NCBI GenBank assembly: GCA_039193195.1
Contig: JBCCWS010000057.1
Coordinates: 1 to 34,246, forward strand
Source: Pseudomonadota bacterium
Lineage (GTDB): Bacteria > Pseudomonadota > Gammaproteobacteria > Steroidobacterales > JBCBZW01
Direction: 5' to 3'
DNA length: 34,246 bases
Below the pieces are notes generated by a model. That model was not told the origin of the DNA, searched no databases, and was given only the letters and a program-made list of their open reading frames with translations. The position numbers were made by a program, and so were the translations under genes. Of the stretch, positions 8,160 to 16,944 are shown piece after piece; within the stretch, counting starts at the first letter, position 1, and each line of letters opens with the position of its first letter.

Positions 8160-9349
8160 AGTTCCTATCAGTCGTACTGCTGCTGGTAGCCACGGTCGCA
8201 GGCGGTTGCGGTGGCGTCACCGACAGCGCGCCGAGTGTCCGCGCGGAGCAGAGGGATGTTGAATTCGTGGTGCCGGCACGCGGCGAACTCGTGGCATCGG
8301 AGTCGATGCCGATCGCCCTCGGCGGCGTGGTGCGGATGGCGTTCAATATCGCGTGGATCGCGCCTGAGTTTTCCGAGGTGCACCAAGGTGATGTGATCGC
8401 ACGATTCGACGATGTGCAGGTGCAGCTCGACCGTGAAACCAGCGCGCTGGCGGTCGCCAAGTCCGAGTTCAAGCTCGCGAACACCGAGCGAGTCGCCGAA
8501 ATCGAACTGTCGAGAATCGGCGACGATGCCGATCGGGTCGACGGCGAACGGGCGATCACTGAAACTTACGCGAATGTCGATCCGCTGCTCATGAGCCGCA
8601 ACGAGATCATCGACGCCGTCTCCGATCTGGAATACCTGGACGCTCGCGCCGAGTTCCTCGATTGGGAGTCGGCCACCTTCGACCAGCGCACCGCGGCGGA
8701 GCAGAACCTGATCATGGCCGAGCGCCAGGGCGAGCTCAGCAAGCTCGACAAGCAGGACAAGGCGCTCGGCATGATGGAACTGCGCAGCCCGGCGGACGGG
8801 ACGCTCGTGTATGCGCGCACGCCCTGGGGCGAGAAGATCGGTAAGGGCAAGCGCGTGTTCCCCGGCATGCCGATCGCTCTGCTGCCCGTGCGCGGCAAGG
8901 TGAAGGCGCGGCTCTACGTGCCGGAGAATGACGCCGTGGGCTTGCTTGCGGGCCAAGCCGTGCGGCTGAGACTCGAGTCCGCAGCAGATCGGGAGCACTC
9001 GGCCGTCGTCGAATCGGTCTCGACCGTCGCAAGCCCGCGCAATCGCGACAACCCGCAGAAGTTCTTCGTCGTCGAAGCCGTGATCGACGAGGTGGATGCA
9101 CAGATCATGCGCGTTGGCAGCCAGCTGCGCGCCGAGATCGTCACCGGCTCGATCGACGGCGGACTCGTGGTCCCTGCGCAGGCCGTGTACGGCGACGCGT
9201 CCGACTCCCATGTGTACGTGGTCTCGGGAAGCGCTACGCAGCGCCGCCAGGTCACCCTTGGCCAGCGCAGCCCCGATCTCGTCGAGGTGCTCGACGGCAT
9301 CGAGGCGGGCGAACGCATCAGCCTGGTCGCGCCGCCGGACGTTGGTTAA
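8156..9349 (+). CDS. Periplasmic adaptor lipoprotein (HlyD/membrane fusion family), third of three
   Basis: Adaptor of 397 aa. Residues 1-17 form a short hydrophobic leader ending AGG before Cys18, so it is probably a lipoprotein; the lipobox has Ala at -3, which is slightly atypical. It carries a lipoyl-like region (HQGDVIARFDD), a helical hairpin (about 90-200), a second lipoyl half (LRSPADGTLVYA), a motif KRVFPGMPIALLPV shared in style with the first adaptor (KVFPGETLYAG), a barrel domain, and a C-terminal domain ending in IEAGERISLVAP. It is coupled to the previous gene by an ATGA overlap and lies eight bases or less before the permease gene. Confidence 0.87.
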   Translation: MKFLSVVLLLVATVAGGCGGVTDSAPSVRAEQRDVEFVVPARGELVASESMPIALGGVVRMAFNIAWIAPEFSEVHQGDVIARFDDVQVQLDRETSALAVAKSEFKLANTERVAEIELSRIGDDADRVDGERAITETYANVDPLLMSRNEIIDAVSDLEYLDARAEFLDWESATFDQRTAAEQNLIMAERQGELSKLDKQDKALGMMELRSPADGTLVYARTPWGEKIGKGKRVFPGMPIALLPVRGKVKARLYVPENDAVGLLAGQAVRLRLESAADREHSAVVESVSTVASPRNRDNPQKFFVVEAVIDEVDAQIMRVGSQLRAEIVTGSIDGGLVVPAQAVYGDASDSHVYVVSGSATQRRQVTLGQRSPDLVEVLDGIEAGERISLVAPPDVG

Positions 9350-9356
9350 CGAATCC

Positions 9357-10607
9357 TTGAGTACCCGCGTCACCCACTTCGCCCTGGACGTCAGGCAGGC
9401 CCTCGGTCAGCTCGCGCATCATCGTTTGCGTACGGCGCTGACCCTCCTCGGCATGGTGTTCGGTGTCGGGGCCGTGATTGCTATGCTCGCCGTCAGCGAG
9501 GGTGGCAAGCGTCAGGCGCTGGAGCTCATCGAAGGCATGGGGCTGCGTAACCTCATCGTCGAAGCGCGCCGGCTCGACGCGGACACGCGCAAGGAAGTGC
9601 GCAAGTACTCGGCGGGTCTCAGCGTTCGCGACGCGGAAGCGACCATCAATACGCTTAGCTTCACCGATGGCTGGGCCGGCAGCCGGAAGCTCCGTACCTG
9701 GTCGCTTTTCTCGCGCGAAGGTCAGAGCCGAGCCAACGTTTTCGCTGTCAGCCCCACCTTCTTCGATCTGACCAGCCTGGAAGCAGATCGTGGCCGCCTG
9801 TTCGGCGAAGCCGACAATCGCGCTTACGCGCAAGTTGCCGTGCTTGGCAGCGCCGCCGCGCAGGACCTGTTCCCCAACGGCGAGGCGATCGGAAAGCGCA
9901 TCAAGGTCAATCATCTCTGGCTCGAGGTCGTTGGCGTGCTGCGCGACCGGCAGCTCGATAATCAGCAGTTCGAAGGTCGCGAGATCGGCGGTGAGTCGCG
10001 CAATATCTACCTGCCGCTCGAAACCGGGCTCACGCGGCTCAAGCGTGAGGATCTGAGCTCGGAGCTCGACCAGCTCAAGCTTCGCATTACGCCAGGGGTC
10101 GACCCTTCCGAAGCCGCCCTTGCGATCGATCACCTTCTCAATCGCCGCCATGGCGAGCAGGACGACTACCAGCTGGTCATCCCAGCGCGCCTACTCGCGC
10201 AGCATCAGCAGACGCAGCGCATCTTCACGATCGTCATGTCCGCGGTCGCGGGCATTTCACTGCTGGTCGGGGGCATCGGCATCATGAACATCATGCTCGC
10301 GAGCGTGATGGAACGTAAATCAGAGATCGGCCTGCTGCGCGCGATCGGCGCCCGCGAGCACGACATCGTGCGCCAGTTCCTCATCGAGGCGATGGTCATC
10401 GCCCTGATCGGCGCGGGGATCGGAGTCCTGTTAGGGGTTCTGCTCGCCTACGCAATCGCTGCGTTCGCCGGCTGGGCGGTCGCCTGGTCGATACTTGTGA
10501 TCGTGATCGCCGTCGCCGTGTGCGTCACGATCGCCGTCGGCTTCGGCGTCTACCCGGCGTTGTCGGCCGCGCGCCTGGACCCCGTGGCGGCGCTGCAGTC
10601 GGACTAG
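9357..10607 (+). CDS. MacB/FtsX-type ABC transporter permease
   Basis: Inner-membrane permease of about 416 aa that partners the ATPase at 5224. One transmembrane helix near the N-terminus (about 25-45, LRTALTLLGMVFGVGAVIAML) is followed by a periplasmic MacB-like domain of about 230 residues, then three C-terminal helices. MERKSEIGLLRAIGA after the second helix and ARLDPVAALQ at the end are classic for this family. The start is uncertain: no ATG or GTG fits, and TTG at 9357 or TTG at 9342 (overlapping the adaptor stop) are the candidates, neither with a good ribosome binding site. No outer-membrane factor gene is nearby, so the tripartite partner, if any, is encoded elsewhere. Confidence 0.88.
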   Translation: MSTRVTHFALDVRQALGQLAHHRLRTALTLLGMVFGVGAVIAMLAVSEGGKRQALELIEGMGLRNLIVEARRLDADTRKEVRKYSAGLSVRDAEATINTLSFTDGWAGSRKLRTWSLFSREGQSRANVFAVSPTFFDLTSLEADRGRLFGEADNRAYAQVAVLGSAAAQDLFPNGEAIGKRIKVNHLWLEVVGVLRDRQLDNQQFEGREIGGESRNIYLPLETGLTRLKREDLSSELDQLKLRITPGVDPSEAALAIDHLLNRRHGEQDDYQLVIPARLLAQHQQTQRIFTIVMSAVAGISLLVGGIGIMNIMLASVMERKSEIGLLRAIGAREHDIVRQFLIEAMVIALIGAGIGVLLGVLLAYAIAAFAGWAVAWSILVIVIAVAVCVTIAVGFGVYPALSAARLDPVAALQSD

Positions 10608-10628
10608 GGTTGTCGAAGGCTACCCTAG
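10604..10628 (+). terminator. Possible hairpin at the end of the exporter operon
   Basis: CTAGGGT (10604-10610, overlapping the stop codon) pairs with ACCCTAG (10622-10628) across an 11-base loop. Seven pairs without a T-tract make only a weak terminator candidate, but the position is right for the end of the operon. Confidence 0.35.
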
Positions 10629-11111
10629 ACGCGTCGGCGGCGTCTCACGGAGAAGCCGTAGTGATCTCAGACCCCCCAGTTCCCTCCGCTAGGTGGCGCG
10701 AGTCTTCCGGCACGGCTAGTCCGCAATGCCCACGATCGTCTGGCGAACGCGATCGCCGGGTTGCACGGACAGCCCATAGTCCCAGTCCTGCCCGATCAGC
10801 TCGATCGTGACCGCGGAATCTTGGCTGCTGAGGTGGCGACACTCCACGGATCAGATGTCCATGGGGACACAGCACCCCCCACCGCTACGCCGTCAGCCGT
10901 GCCGATTGCCCCCTGGACCATCCGGCTACCGGATCCGTAGATCAGGCTGACGTCCGCGCAGTTACGCTCATGACCAGCAGGCTTCCGTCAGCCCTCCACA
11001 GAATTCCCATCGGGCCGGAGGCTCGTTGTCAGGGATGCTCGGAGCGGTTAACTTGCAGAAGTGCAGCGAAAACTCGCAGGCAAGCGAGCAGGTAGCAGGC
11101 AGGAGGCCGTT
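10629..11111 (-). pseudogene. Spacer with probable remnant of a minus-strand gene
   Basis: No intact gene is present. On the minus strand, protein-like phrases occur in three different frames: GPMGILWRADGSLLV near 11015-10970, then a stretch with LIYGSGSRMVQGAIG, then one with LIGQDWDYGLSVQPGD ending in a stop at 10714. DGSLLV is common in NHL or propeller proteins, so this may be the decayed 3' half of such a gene, broken by at least two frameshifts. The last 20 bases hold the ribosome binding site of the FG-GAP gene. Confidence 0.3.
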
Positions 11112-12857
11112 ATGTTGACTACCGTTCCGTTCACCCTCGCCCTTAACTCACGGGCGCGCACCGGCGATGCGGATCGCGCCGCGCAGTGGCTTTCGCCGAA
11201 TGCAGCAGCGATCTTGCTGCTCTTGGCTGCGGGTTTGGCACGGGCCCAGGCGTTCCCCGCGGAGTTCGATCTGGGAGCGCTGCGCCCGGAGGCCGGCGGT
11301 GACGGATCTGCCGGTGTCATCTTCGAAGGAACAGTCAACTACTCCGTTGGCGAGATCAGCCCGGCCGGTGACATCAACGCAGACGGCATCAGCGACATGC
11401 TGATCGGATCTAACTTCTTCCCCATCGGCGCGCAGGTGGGGCTGGCATCAGCCCTGTTCGGTACCGTCGAGGGATTCCCACCGGTGCTGTCCCTCGACAC
11501 CCTGTTGCAAGGTGATGGCTCCCAAGGCGTCGTGTTCGTAGGAACCGAGACCGCCGCCACCTTCGGCAGTAAGGTCAGCGCGGTGGGCGATCTCAACGCG
11601 GATGGCGTCGACGACATCATGATCGGGGCGTTCGGCCAGGAGGGATTTCGCGGCGGTACGTACACCGTCTTTGGGCGCATGGAGGGGTTCCCGGCCCGCT
11701 TCCTGATCGGGCCGTTGCTAGAAAACGGGGGTGGCGACGGTAGCGAAGGATTCCTCTTGCGCGGGCTGCCCGCAGCAGGCGGGACCAGCCTCGGCGCTGC
11801 CATCTCGCCTGCTGGTGACTGGAACGGCGATGGCATCCACGACGCCATCGTCGGCGCGCCCGGCACTCGCTTCGGTACCGGTGAGGCTTACGTGCTATAC
11901 GGGCGTTCCACGGGCTTCGAGGCGCGCGAGACGGTGGCTGAGCTGCTGCCCCTAAACGGCGGCGACGGCAGCGAAGGTGTGGCGCTGGTGACCGGAGTGC
12001 CCAACGGCGATCTGGGCCTAGCGGTCGCAGGAGACTGTGATCTCAACGGCGACGGGATCGCCGATATCGCCGTGCGCGAAAACCCTACGGTCAACAGCGA
12101 TGGCACCACTTACGTGGTGTTCGGCGATGGCGACGGCTTCGACGCGTCCTTCTCCGTCGGGCAGTTGCGAGCGCAGGTAGGGGGTGACGGCTCTGCCGGG
12201 TTCGTTGTCATCGACATCAATCTGGCCCAGATCAGCAATCGCAATCTTGGTACGCTCGCCTGTCTAGGTGACGTTAACGGCGACGGGGTGGATGACTTGG
12301 GCATCGGCGACCCCGGCTTCGACCCACAGATCTCTGGATCCCTGACCTACATCCTCTACGGCAGCACGGAGGGCTTCGCGCCCAACATCCGCGCTCAGGA
12401 CTGGCTGAGCGGGGCTAGCGATGCCGGTAGCCTGGTGTACGAGCCCGCTCCGCTGGCAGAACTCCAGGTAGATCCCGGCGCTGGCTTCTTCTTGGCCGGC
12501 GTGGGGGACATCAATGGCGATGGCATCGACGACTTCGCGACCGGCTCCTGGTTCGGCAGCGATTCGCCTCCGACGGACGGCGCCGTCTATGTCGTGTTCG
12601 GTACCACCGAGGGCTTTCCTCGCCTGTTGAATCTCGCCGACCTGCGGGCAGGGAGAGGCGGCGACGGCAGTGCTGGATTCGTGATCTTCCCTGAGGCGTC
12701 AGGCGAGCGCCTCGGCGCGGTCGAGGGTGTTGGCGATGTCAACGCAGATGGAATCGACGATATCGCGGTGAGCGCGATCGAAGGACGGACGGAGAATGTG
12801 CCTGGGGTCCCAGGCAAGGCCTACGTGATCTTCGGTCGCAGACCGGCGGGGTTCTGA
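11112..12857 (+). CDS. Secreted FG-GAP repeat protein, integrin-alpha-like propeller
   Basis: Exported 581-aa protein. ATG 11112 is preferred over 11061 because AGGAGG (11100-11105) lies six bases upstream. A long N-region is followed by the hydrophobic AAAILLLLAAGLARA, with cleavage near residue 46. Seven calcium-loop motifs of the D-x-[ND]-x-D-G form occur in series (DINADGISD, DLNADGVDD, DWNGDGIHD, DLNGDGIAD, DVNGDGVDD, DINGDGIDD, DVNADGIDD). That is the number expected for a complete seven-bladed integrin-type propeller, with little other sequence. GGDGS[AE]G phrases recur between blades. It has no anchor or catalytic domain, so a calcium-dependent binding or structural role outside the cell is likely. 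It converges on the fibre-protein gene. Confidence 0.88.
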   Translation: MLTTVPFTLALNSRARTGDADRAAQWLSPNAAAILLLLAAGLARAQAFPAEFDLGALRPEAGGDGSAGVIFEGTVNYSVGEISPAGDINADGISDMLIGSNFFPIGAQVGLASALFGTVEGFPPVLSLDTLLQGDGSQGVVFVGTETAATFGSKVSAVGDLNADGVDDIMIGAFGQEGFRGGTYTVFGRMEGFPARFLIGPLLENGGGDGSEGFLLRGLPAAGGTSLGAAISPAGDWNGDGIHDAIVGAPGTRFGTGEAYVLYGRSTGFEARETVAELLPLNGGDGSEGVALVTGVPNGDLGLAVAGDCDLNGDGIADIAVRENPTVNSDGTTYVVFGDGDGFDASFSVGQLRAQVGGDGSAGFVVIDINLAQISNRNLGTLACLGDVNGDGVDDLGIGDPGFDPQISGSLTYILYGSTEGFAPNIRAQDWLSGASDAGSLVYEPAPLAELQVDPGAGFFLAGVGDINGDGIDDFATGSWFGSDSPPTDGAVYVVFGTTEGFPRLLNLADLRAGRGGDGSAGFVIFPEASGERLGAVEGVGDVNADGIDDIAVSAIEGRTENVPGVPGKAYVIFGRRPAGF

Positions 12858-12866
12858 CGGCGGTCG

Positions 12867-12898
12867 GCGCCTGACCGAAACGCTGGGTGGTCAGGCGC
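12867..12898. terminator. Bidirectional hairpin between convergent genes
   Basis: GCGCCTGACC (12867-12876) pairs perfectly with GGTCAGGCGC (12889-12898) over a 12-base loop. It lies between the FG-GAP gene and the oppositely directed fibre-protein gene and could end transcription from both sides. There is no T-tract. Confidence 0.55.
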
Positions 12899-12941
12899 TC
12901 GCTCATTCGTTGCTTGCCGTGAATGGCGCTAGCCACACCGG

Positions 12942-15900
12942 TCAGCGTTGATCATGTGCCGTATCTACGGGCACATCGGCGCGCGAAGCACGACACGTGC
13001 CGCCAGAGCAGAACCTCGCATCCGAGCTGCCGATGACGAGGCAGCCAAGGTCGCCACAAGATGCGGAGGAGTTGGGAGTGACACCGGACAAGGATTGGGT
13101 GCTGCAGTCTCCGCCTGCAAAGCAGTAGGCGAATGCGTTGCTGCCCGTCATTACACATCCCTCAGCGCTGCATGCACTAGACGATGCTGAGGTGACTCCC
13201 GAGAGACCCTTGGATCGGCAGTCAAGACCGTCGCGGCAGTACCGGAGCTCGGCACTGCCGCCGACGACGCATCCATCCCCGCCGCAGGCCAACGTGCCAT
13301 CGAACGCTACACCCCCCATCGTCTTCTCGCTGCAATTGCCGGCCGTGCAGTAGGCGAATCTGCCACTTCCAGCGACCGCGCAGCCTGTAGCGCCGCAGCT
13401 GGTCGTCGATGCTGCCGTTGTGCCTGACATGGACTGGCTTCTGCAGACGCCCCCGCGGCACTGAGCGAAGCTGCCTGACCCGGGTACGATGCATCCATCG
13501 CTACCGCAATGAACGTTCGATGATCGGGTGGCACCCGACAGGCCGCTCGTGCGGCAGCCACCGTTGGCGCAATAGGCGAAGGCGCCGGACCCGGCGGCCA
13601 CGCACCCGTCCGCGTGGCAGGCTACCTTAGACTCGGTGCTCGCGCCCGAAAGGGTTCCGCCCCGGCACGTGCCACTGCTGCAGTACTCGTACCGAGCGCT
13701 GTCGCTAGTCGCCAGGCACCCGTCGCTCGAACAGCTGCTCCCAATCATCGACACGCCGTTGTTGGAGTCCCCGGGTGGGCCTGGCGGTCCCGGTGGTCCT
13801 GGGAGGCCCTGGGGACCTTCATCGCCCGGCGGCCCATCTGCGCCGCGCAAGCTGTCGGAAGTAGTGAATCGGCTGCCGTCGTCCAAGGTGAACTCGACTC
13901 GGCCATCGGGGAGAGGATCTCCTGAAATCACCTTTGCACCTACGGGCCCCGGTAGTCCCGGCATGCCATCGGCGCCTCGCAGGCTGCCGCTAGTGATGAA
14001 GCTGCTGCCGTCATCGAGTAGGAACTCCACCCGGCCGTCCGCTAGCGCGGTCCCTGCGATGATCTTGGCGCCATCGGGGCCGATATCTCCGCGCAAGCTA
14101 CCGTCGCTTGTAAAGCGGCTTCCATCGTCGAGCAGGAACTCCACGCGTCCGTCCGGCAGCGGTGTGCCGCCGACGATCCTGGCGCCCACTTCGCCGTCCT
14201 CACCGTCTGCCCCCGGCGGACCTTGATCGCCTTGGGGACCAACCGGTGAGGGGGCGATCTCTTGCGGCTCGGCGAGGACTATCCCGGTTCGCCCGAGGAT
14301 CACGGATTGGGTACCGAGCACAGTATTCATGCGCCCGCCCAGTACAGCACTGTCATCGGCGATTGCCTGATTGCTCTGACCCCCCAACGCCGAAGCTGCA
14401 ACGCCGGACGCGATGTTCGATTGCCCTCCGCTCACGGACGACTCCGTTCCACTTGCCAGGTTCCCGCGTCCGCCTAGCACGGAAGCCCCCGCGCCTTCGG
14501 CGCGGTTGGAGATGCCACCGCTGACACTTGCAACCGCACCCACAGCCACGTTGGCGTTGCCACCGAGCACGCTGCTGTCATCGCCAAGAGCGCGGTTGCC
14601 ACCGCCGCCGCTCACCTGGGAACGGTCCCCTTCTGCCACGTTCGAGGCACCGCCGGTGACGGACGATTGCTTGCCCTGGGCCATATTGAGTACCCCGGAG
14701 GTCACGACAGCGTTGATCCCAGAAGCTTCATTCAACTCGCCACCGGACGCCAGAGCGCCCTCTCCAGATGCCGTGTTGCGCCCGCCTGCTGCGGCCGTGG
14801 AGAACGTCCCTGTGGCCTTGTTGGCCAGACCCCCAGACACCAGGGCAGCGAGCCCTGACGCGATGTTCTGTTGCCCACCCGCGGCGCCGGCAAACTGTCC
14901 TTCGGCTTCATTCAGGTTGCCGGCAGCAATCGAGGACGCCTCACCAGATGCGATGTTGCCTTGGCCGCCGCCAATGCTCGCGGACCTCCCGTTGGCAACT
15001 CCGTAAGCGCCGCCGCAGGCCATGGCATGGGGCGCCAGGGAAGCATTGGAGATTCCGCACAGGACACCGCCGTAGCTAGCATAGGCATGCTCCGGCCCTA
15101 CCACGAGGTTGTGTGAACCGCTCTTCTGATCAGGTGTCCACAGGTGTCCATTCTCCTCGCAGCTCTGCTGATCCGAAAAGCCGATGTTGTTGCAACCAGC
15201 GGTCTTTGGCTCGTCATAGCCGATCAGCAGATTTCCAAGCCCATTAGGTTCACCAGAAGTCGCGCCCGAGCCATCCACGACCTGTACGTTGACGCCGGAA
15301 AAGCGCGCAGTCGTGCCATCGAGGGTCAGTACACCGTCAAGGGCGATCACACTGTTCAGCTGAATGCTCTGGAGCACATCCGCGTTGGCGACGATAGCCG
15401 CCGCGTTGTTGTTGATCGTCTCGGACTGCCCCAGGTTGTCTACCTCCACTACCTCTACGCGTGAGACGGTCGTCGCGATCGTCTCCGTGTTTCCGCCGAC
15501 ATCTGCAGCGACGGAAAGCACCGCTTCGGACAACACGGACAACTCCGCTTGCAAGTCCGCGACGATCGCCTCGAGTGCCGCCACTTCAGAGGACTCATCG
15601 AGGTCGGCTGGTGATCGGCCTTGCACGCTGAGCGCGTCTTCCGCCTTGAAGGCGAAGGGTGCGGTTGCAAGGGCGCTGCGCGGGATCATCTCACTGTCGC
15701 CTTCGATGGTTAGGCCCAACCACAGCGGGGTGTCGAAAAGCGCCGGTGGGAACGGCGACGCCTGCCCCAACGTAACGGTGAACAGGCCCTGTGTCGGCGT
15801 GATCGTGAGCTCCTCACTCCACAGCGGAACGCCGCCGGTAGCGACGGTATACAAGGACACGCTTGCCGACAGCGCTGAGTGTAGTGGTGCACCATCAGCG

Positions 15901-16007
15901 TCCGTCAGGTAGCCCTGGTAGCTTAGCGTGGAGGGCACCTGTGAAGATGCTTGGGTACACGCCAGCAGCATGAGGAGAAAGAGGCATAGGCGTTGATGTA
16001 GGTCCAT
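12942..16007 (-). CDS. Chimeric fibre-like secreted protein: beta-roll, collagen-like and Cys-rich repeats
   Basis: Exported 1021-aa protein. ATG at 16007 gives a normal leader (MDLHQRLC then LFLLMLLA); a TTG at 16025 would add six residues. LLAC at residue 17 could be a lipobox. Modules are: an N-terminal domain (25-125, [12 protein letters not shown]...PFAFKAEDA) also known at the front of tail-fibre-like proteins; coiled coil (135-215); fifteen 15-residue beta-roll repeats (340-564) resembling YadA heads; collagen-like G-x-y stretches (590-750) interleaved with three LxDGRVEFxLDDGS modules; and seven 37-38-residue repeats with four cysteines each (759-1005). It lacks the YadA membrane barrel, so it is not a classical trimeric autotransporter. 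It follows the TSP3/dockerin gene by 14 bases, so the two are co-transcribed. An extracellular fibre or adhesin is inferred. Confidence 0.82.
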   Translation of the reverse strand: MDLHQRLCLFLLMLLACTQASSQVPSTLSYQGYLTDADGAPLHSALSASVSLYTVATGGVPLWSEELTITPTQGLFTVTLGQASPFPPALFDTPLWLGLTIEGDSEMIPRSALATAPFAFKAEDALSVQGRSPADLDESSEVAALEAIVADLQAELSVLSEAVLSVAADVGGNTETIATTVSRVEVVEVDNLGQSETINNNAAAIVANADVLQSIQLNSVIALDGVLTLDGTTARFSGVNVQVVDGSGATSGEPNGLGNLLIGYDEPKTAGCNNIGFSDQQSCEENGHLWTPDQKSGSHNLVVGPEHAYASYGGVLCGISNASLAPHAMACGGAYGVANGRSASIGGGQGNIASGEASSIAAGNLNEAEGQFAGAAGGQQNIASGLAALVSGGLANKATGTFSTAAAGGRNTASGEGALASGGELNEASGINAVVTSGVLNMAQGKQSSVTGGASNVAEGDRSQVSGGGGNRALGDDSSVLGGNANVAVGAVASVSGGISNRAEGAGASVLGGRGNLASGTESSVSGGQSNIASGVAASALGGQSNQAIADDSAVLGGRMNTVLGTQSVILGRTGIVLAEPQEIAPSPVGPQGDQGPPGADGEDGEVGARIVGGTPLPDGRVEFLLDDGSRFTSDGSLRGDIGPDGAKIIAGTALADGRVEFLLDDGSSFITSGSLRGADGMPGLPGPVGAKVISGDPLPDGRVEFTLDDGSRFTTSDSLRGADGPPGDEGPQGLPGPPGPPGPPGDSNNGVSMIGSSCSSDGCLATSDSARYEYCSSGTCRGGTLSGASTESKVACHADGCVAAGSGAFAYCANGGCRTSGLSGATRSSNVHCGSDGCIVPGSGSFAQCRGGVCRSQSMSGTTAASTTSCGATGCAVAGSGRFAYCTAGNCSEKTMGGVAFDGTLACGGDGCVVGGSAELRYCRDGLDCRSKGLSGVTSASSSACSAEGCVMTGSNAFAYCFAGGDCSTQSLSGVTPNSSASCGDLGCLVIGSSDARFCSGGTCRASRADVPVDTAHDQR
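12990..13736 (-). repeat. Seven Cys-rich coding repeats of about 111-114 bp
   Basis: Inside the fibre-protein gene, residues 758-1006 form seven repeats with pattern C-x4-C-x10/11-C-x4/5-C, first cysteines at 759, 797, 834, 871, 908, 946 and 984. Repeats begin like SCGSDGC, continue GSGxFAYC and end SLSGVT. Even cysteine counts and export suggest two disulfides per repeat. I do not recognise the repeat from a named family. Confidence 0.75.
14289..14990 (-). repeat. Fifteen 45-bp coding repeats (beta-roll)
   Basis: Residues 340-573 of the fibre protein repeat every 15 residues with consensus GxxSxVxGGxxNxAx. YadA-type heads usually have 14-residue turns. The last repeat is imperfect (ADDSAVLGG...) and runs into a linker before the collagen-like section. 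DNA copies are diverged, so they are unlikely to be freely recombining. Confidence 0.75.
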
Positions 16008-16021
16008 GGCAGTGTACCTAT

Positions 16022-16612
16022 TCAAGGTGCGCGCCCGCTGGGGCCTGGGGTGGTGTTCAGGGCCATCCTGAGGATCAGGAAGTCCTGGATGTCGACGATG
16101 TCATCGCCGTTGAAGTCCGCGTCCGGGTTCCATCGCGGACTCTCGGGGGTGCTGGAGAACGCCCTTCGGAACAAAGGGATGTCCGCACTGTTGATGCTGC
16201 CGTCGTTATTGAGATCGGCGTCGCACAGATTGCCGAAGCCGTCACGGTTGGTGTCCCGCTGGCGCTCGTTGGGATCGAAGAGACAGTTGTCGAGAAAGTC
16301 GCGCACGCCTTCCCCGTCCACGTCGGGGGGGCTCAGGAGACCACCCACGACAGAGAAGCCTTCGCTGAAGGCGCTATCGCCTACAGGTGAACCTTGGCTA
16401 AGGGAGCTTGCGGTCAATCGATAGAGTTCGGATGACGCCGACCCACCGCTCGCATCGAGCGTCTGCAAGGCGACCGCGAAATCATCGCTGGCCATTTCTC
16501 CTGCTACTAGAGATGATGTGTGGGAGGCGAATAGAAGAATGACGCCGATCACGATCGAGCTCCTCGATCGGATGAGGTGCGATCGTCGAACATCGCTCCG
16601 AGAACCCGTCAT
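16022..16612 (-). CDS. Secreted thrombospondin-type-3 / dockerin-like protein
   Basis: Exported protein of 196 aa. ATG at 16612 has GGGAGG about nine bases upstream; a longer frame to 16729 has no such site. The leader SSIVIGVILLFASHTSSLVAG ends near residue 38. The middle region (SSELYRLTASSLSQGSPVGDS) resembles a short beta domain often found in front of such tails. The C-terminal third has calcium-loop motifs: DVDGEGVRDFLDNC and DTNRDGFGNLCD (thrombospondin type 3), then DLNNDGSINSADIPLF and DFNGDDIVDIQDFLIL, a dockerin-like pair of EF loops. Such tails bind calcium and can mediate protein-protein docking. It is first in a two-gene unit with the fibre protein, so a structural partnership is plausible but unproven. 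No cohesin is visible here. Confidence 0.78.
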   Translation of the reverse strand: MTGSRSDVRRSHLIRSRSSIVIGVILLFASHTSSLVAGEMASDDFAVALQTLDASGGSASSELYRLTASSLSQGSPVGDSAFSEGFSVVGGLLSPPDVDGEGVRDFLDNCLFDPNERQRDTNRDGFGNLCDADLNNDGSINSADIPLFRRAFSSTPESPRWNPDADFNGDDIVDIQDFLILRMALNTTPGPSGRAP

Positions 16613-16944
16613 TGCGTAGCACCTCCCAGGTCGCTTCCGGCACGCTTTGCGCAACTCGAACCAACCGATGAACTCCGTGGACGGTGTGTCCACATCTAGT
16701 GGGTGCGTCGATTGGAGAGGTTCTCTCACCGGGCGATAGGGGTTGGCGCGCCTCTATCGCCGGGGGAGGCGACGGGGGCCGAGGTCGGCTCGGGACTCAG
16801 CCCGCCTGACGGGTCCTGCGGTGGCCTCCGCCGAAAAGGCGGCTCATCATGGCCGGGCTACCACAATTGAGGCGATCGCAGTAAGCTGACGCCGTTGCCA
16901 AGTACCTTTCTACGCCGTTCGGTGCATGCCAGAGGGACCACGTT
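16613..16944. other. Divergent promoter region
   Basis: This 332-bp spacer separates the minus-strand TSP3/dockerin-fibre unit from the + strand gene at 16945. It must hold both promoters. I see the two ribosome binding sites (minus-strand GGGAGG near 16622-16627; GAGGGA at 16932-16937) but no convincing -35/-10 pairs or long palindromes. Confidence 0.4.

Noticed and set aside
8168-9373. Long minus-strand open frame of 401 codons
   Set aside because: It is antisense to the third adaptor gene, whose product has clear family motifs and ATGA coupling. The minus-strand translation shows no domain.
9318-10151. Minus-strand open frame of 277 codons
   Set aside because: Antisense to the MacB-type permease gene, which is well supported.
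14289-14990. Regular 45-bp periodicity that might suggest a CRISPR or minisatellite
   Set aside because: The period keeps one reading frame, the copies are diverged at the DNA level, and the translation is a YadA-like beta-roll.
12942-16007. Classical trimeric autotransporter
   Set aside because: The C-terminus is Cys-rich and lacks the four-strand membrane anchor with a terminal aromatic residue.
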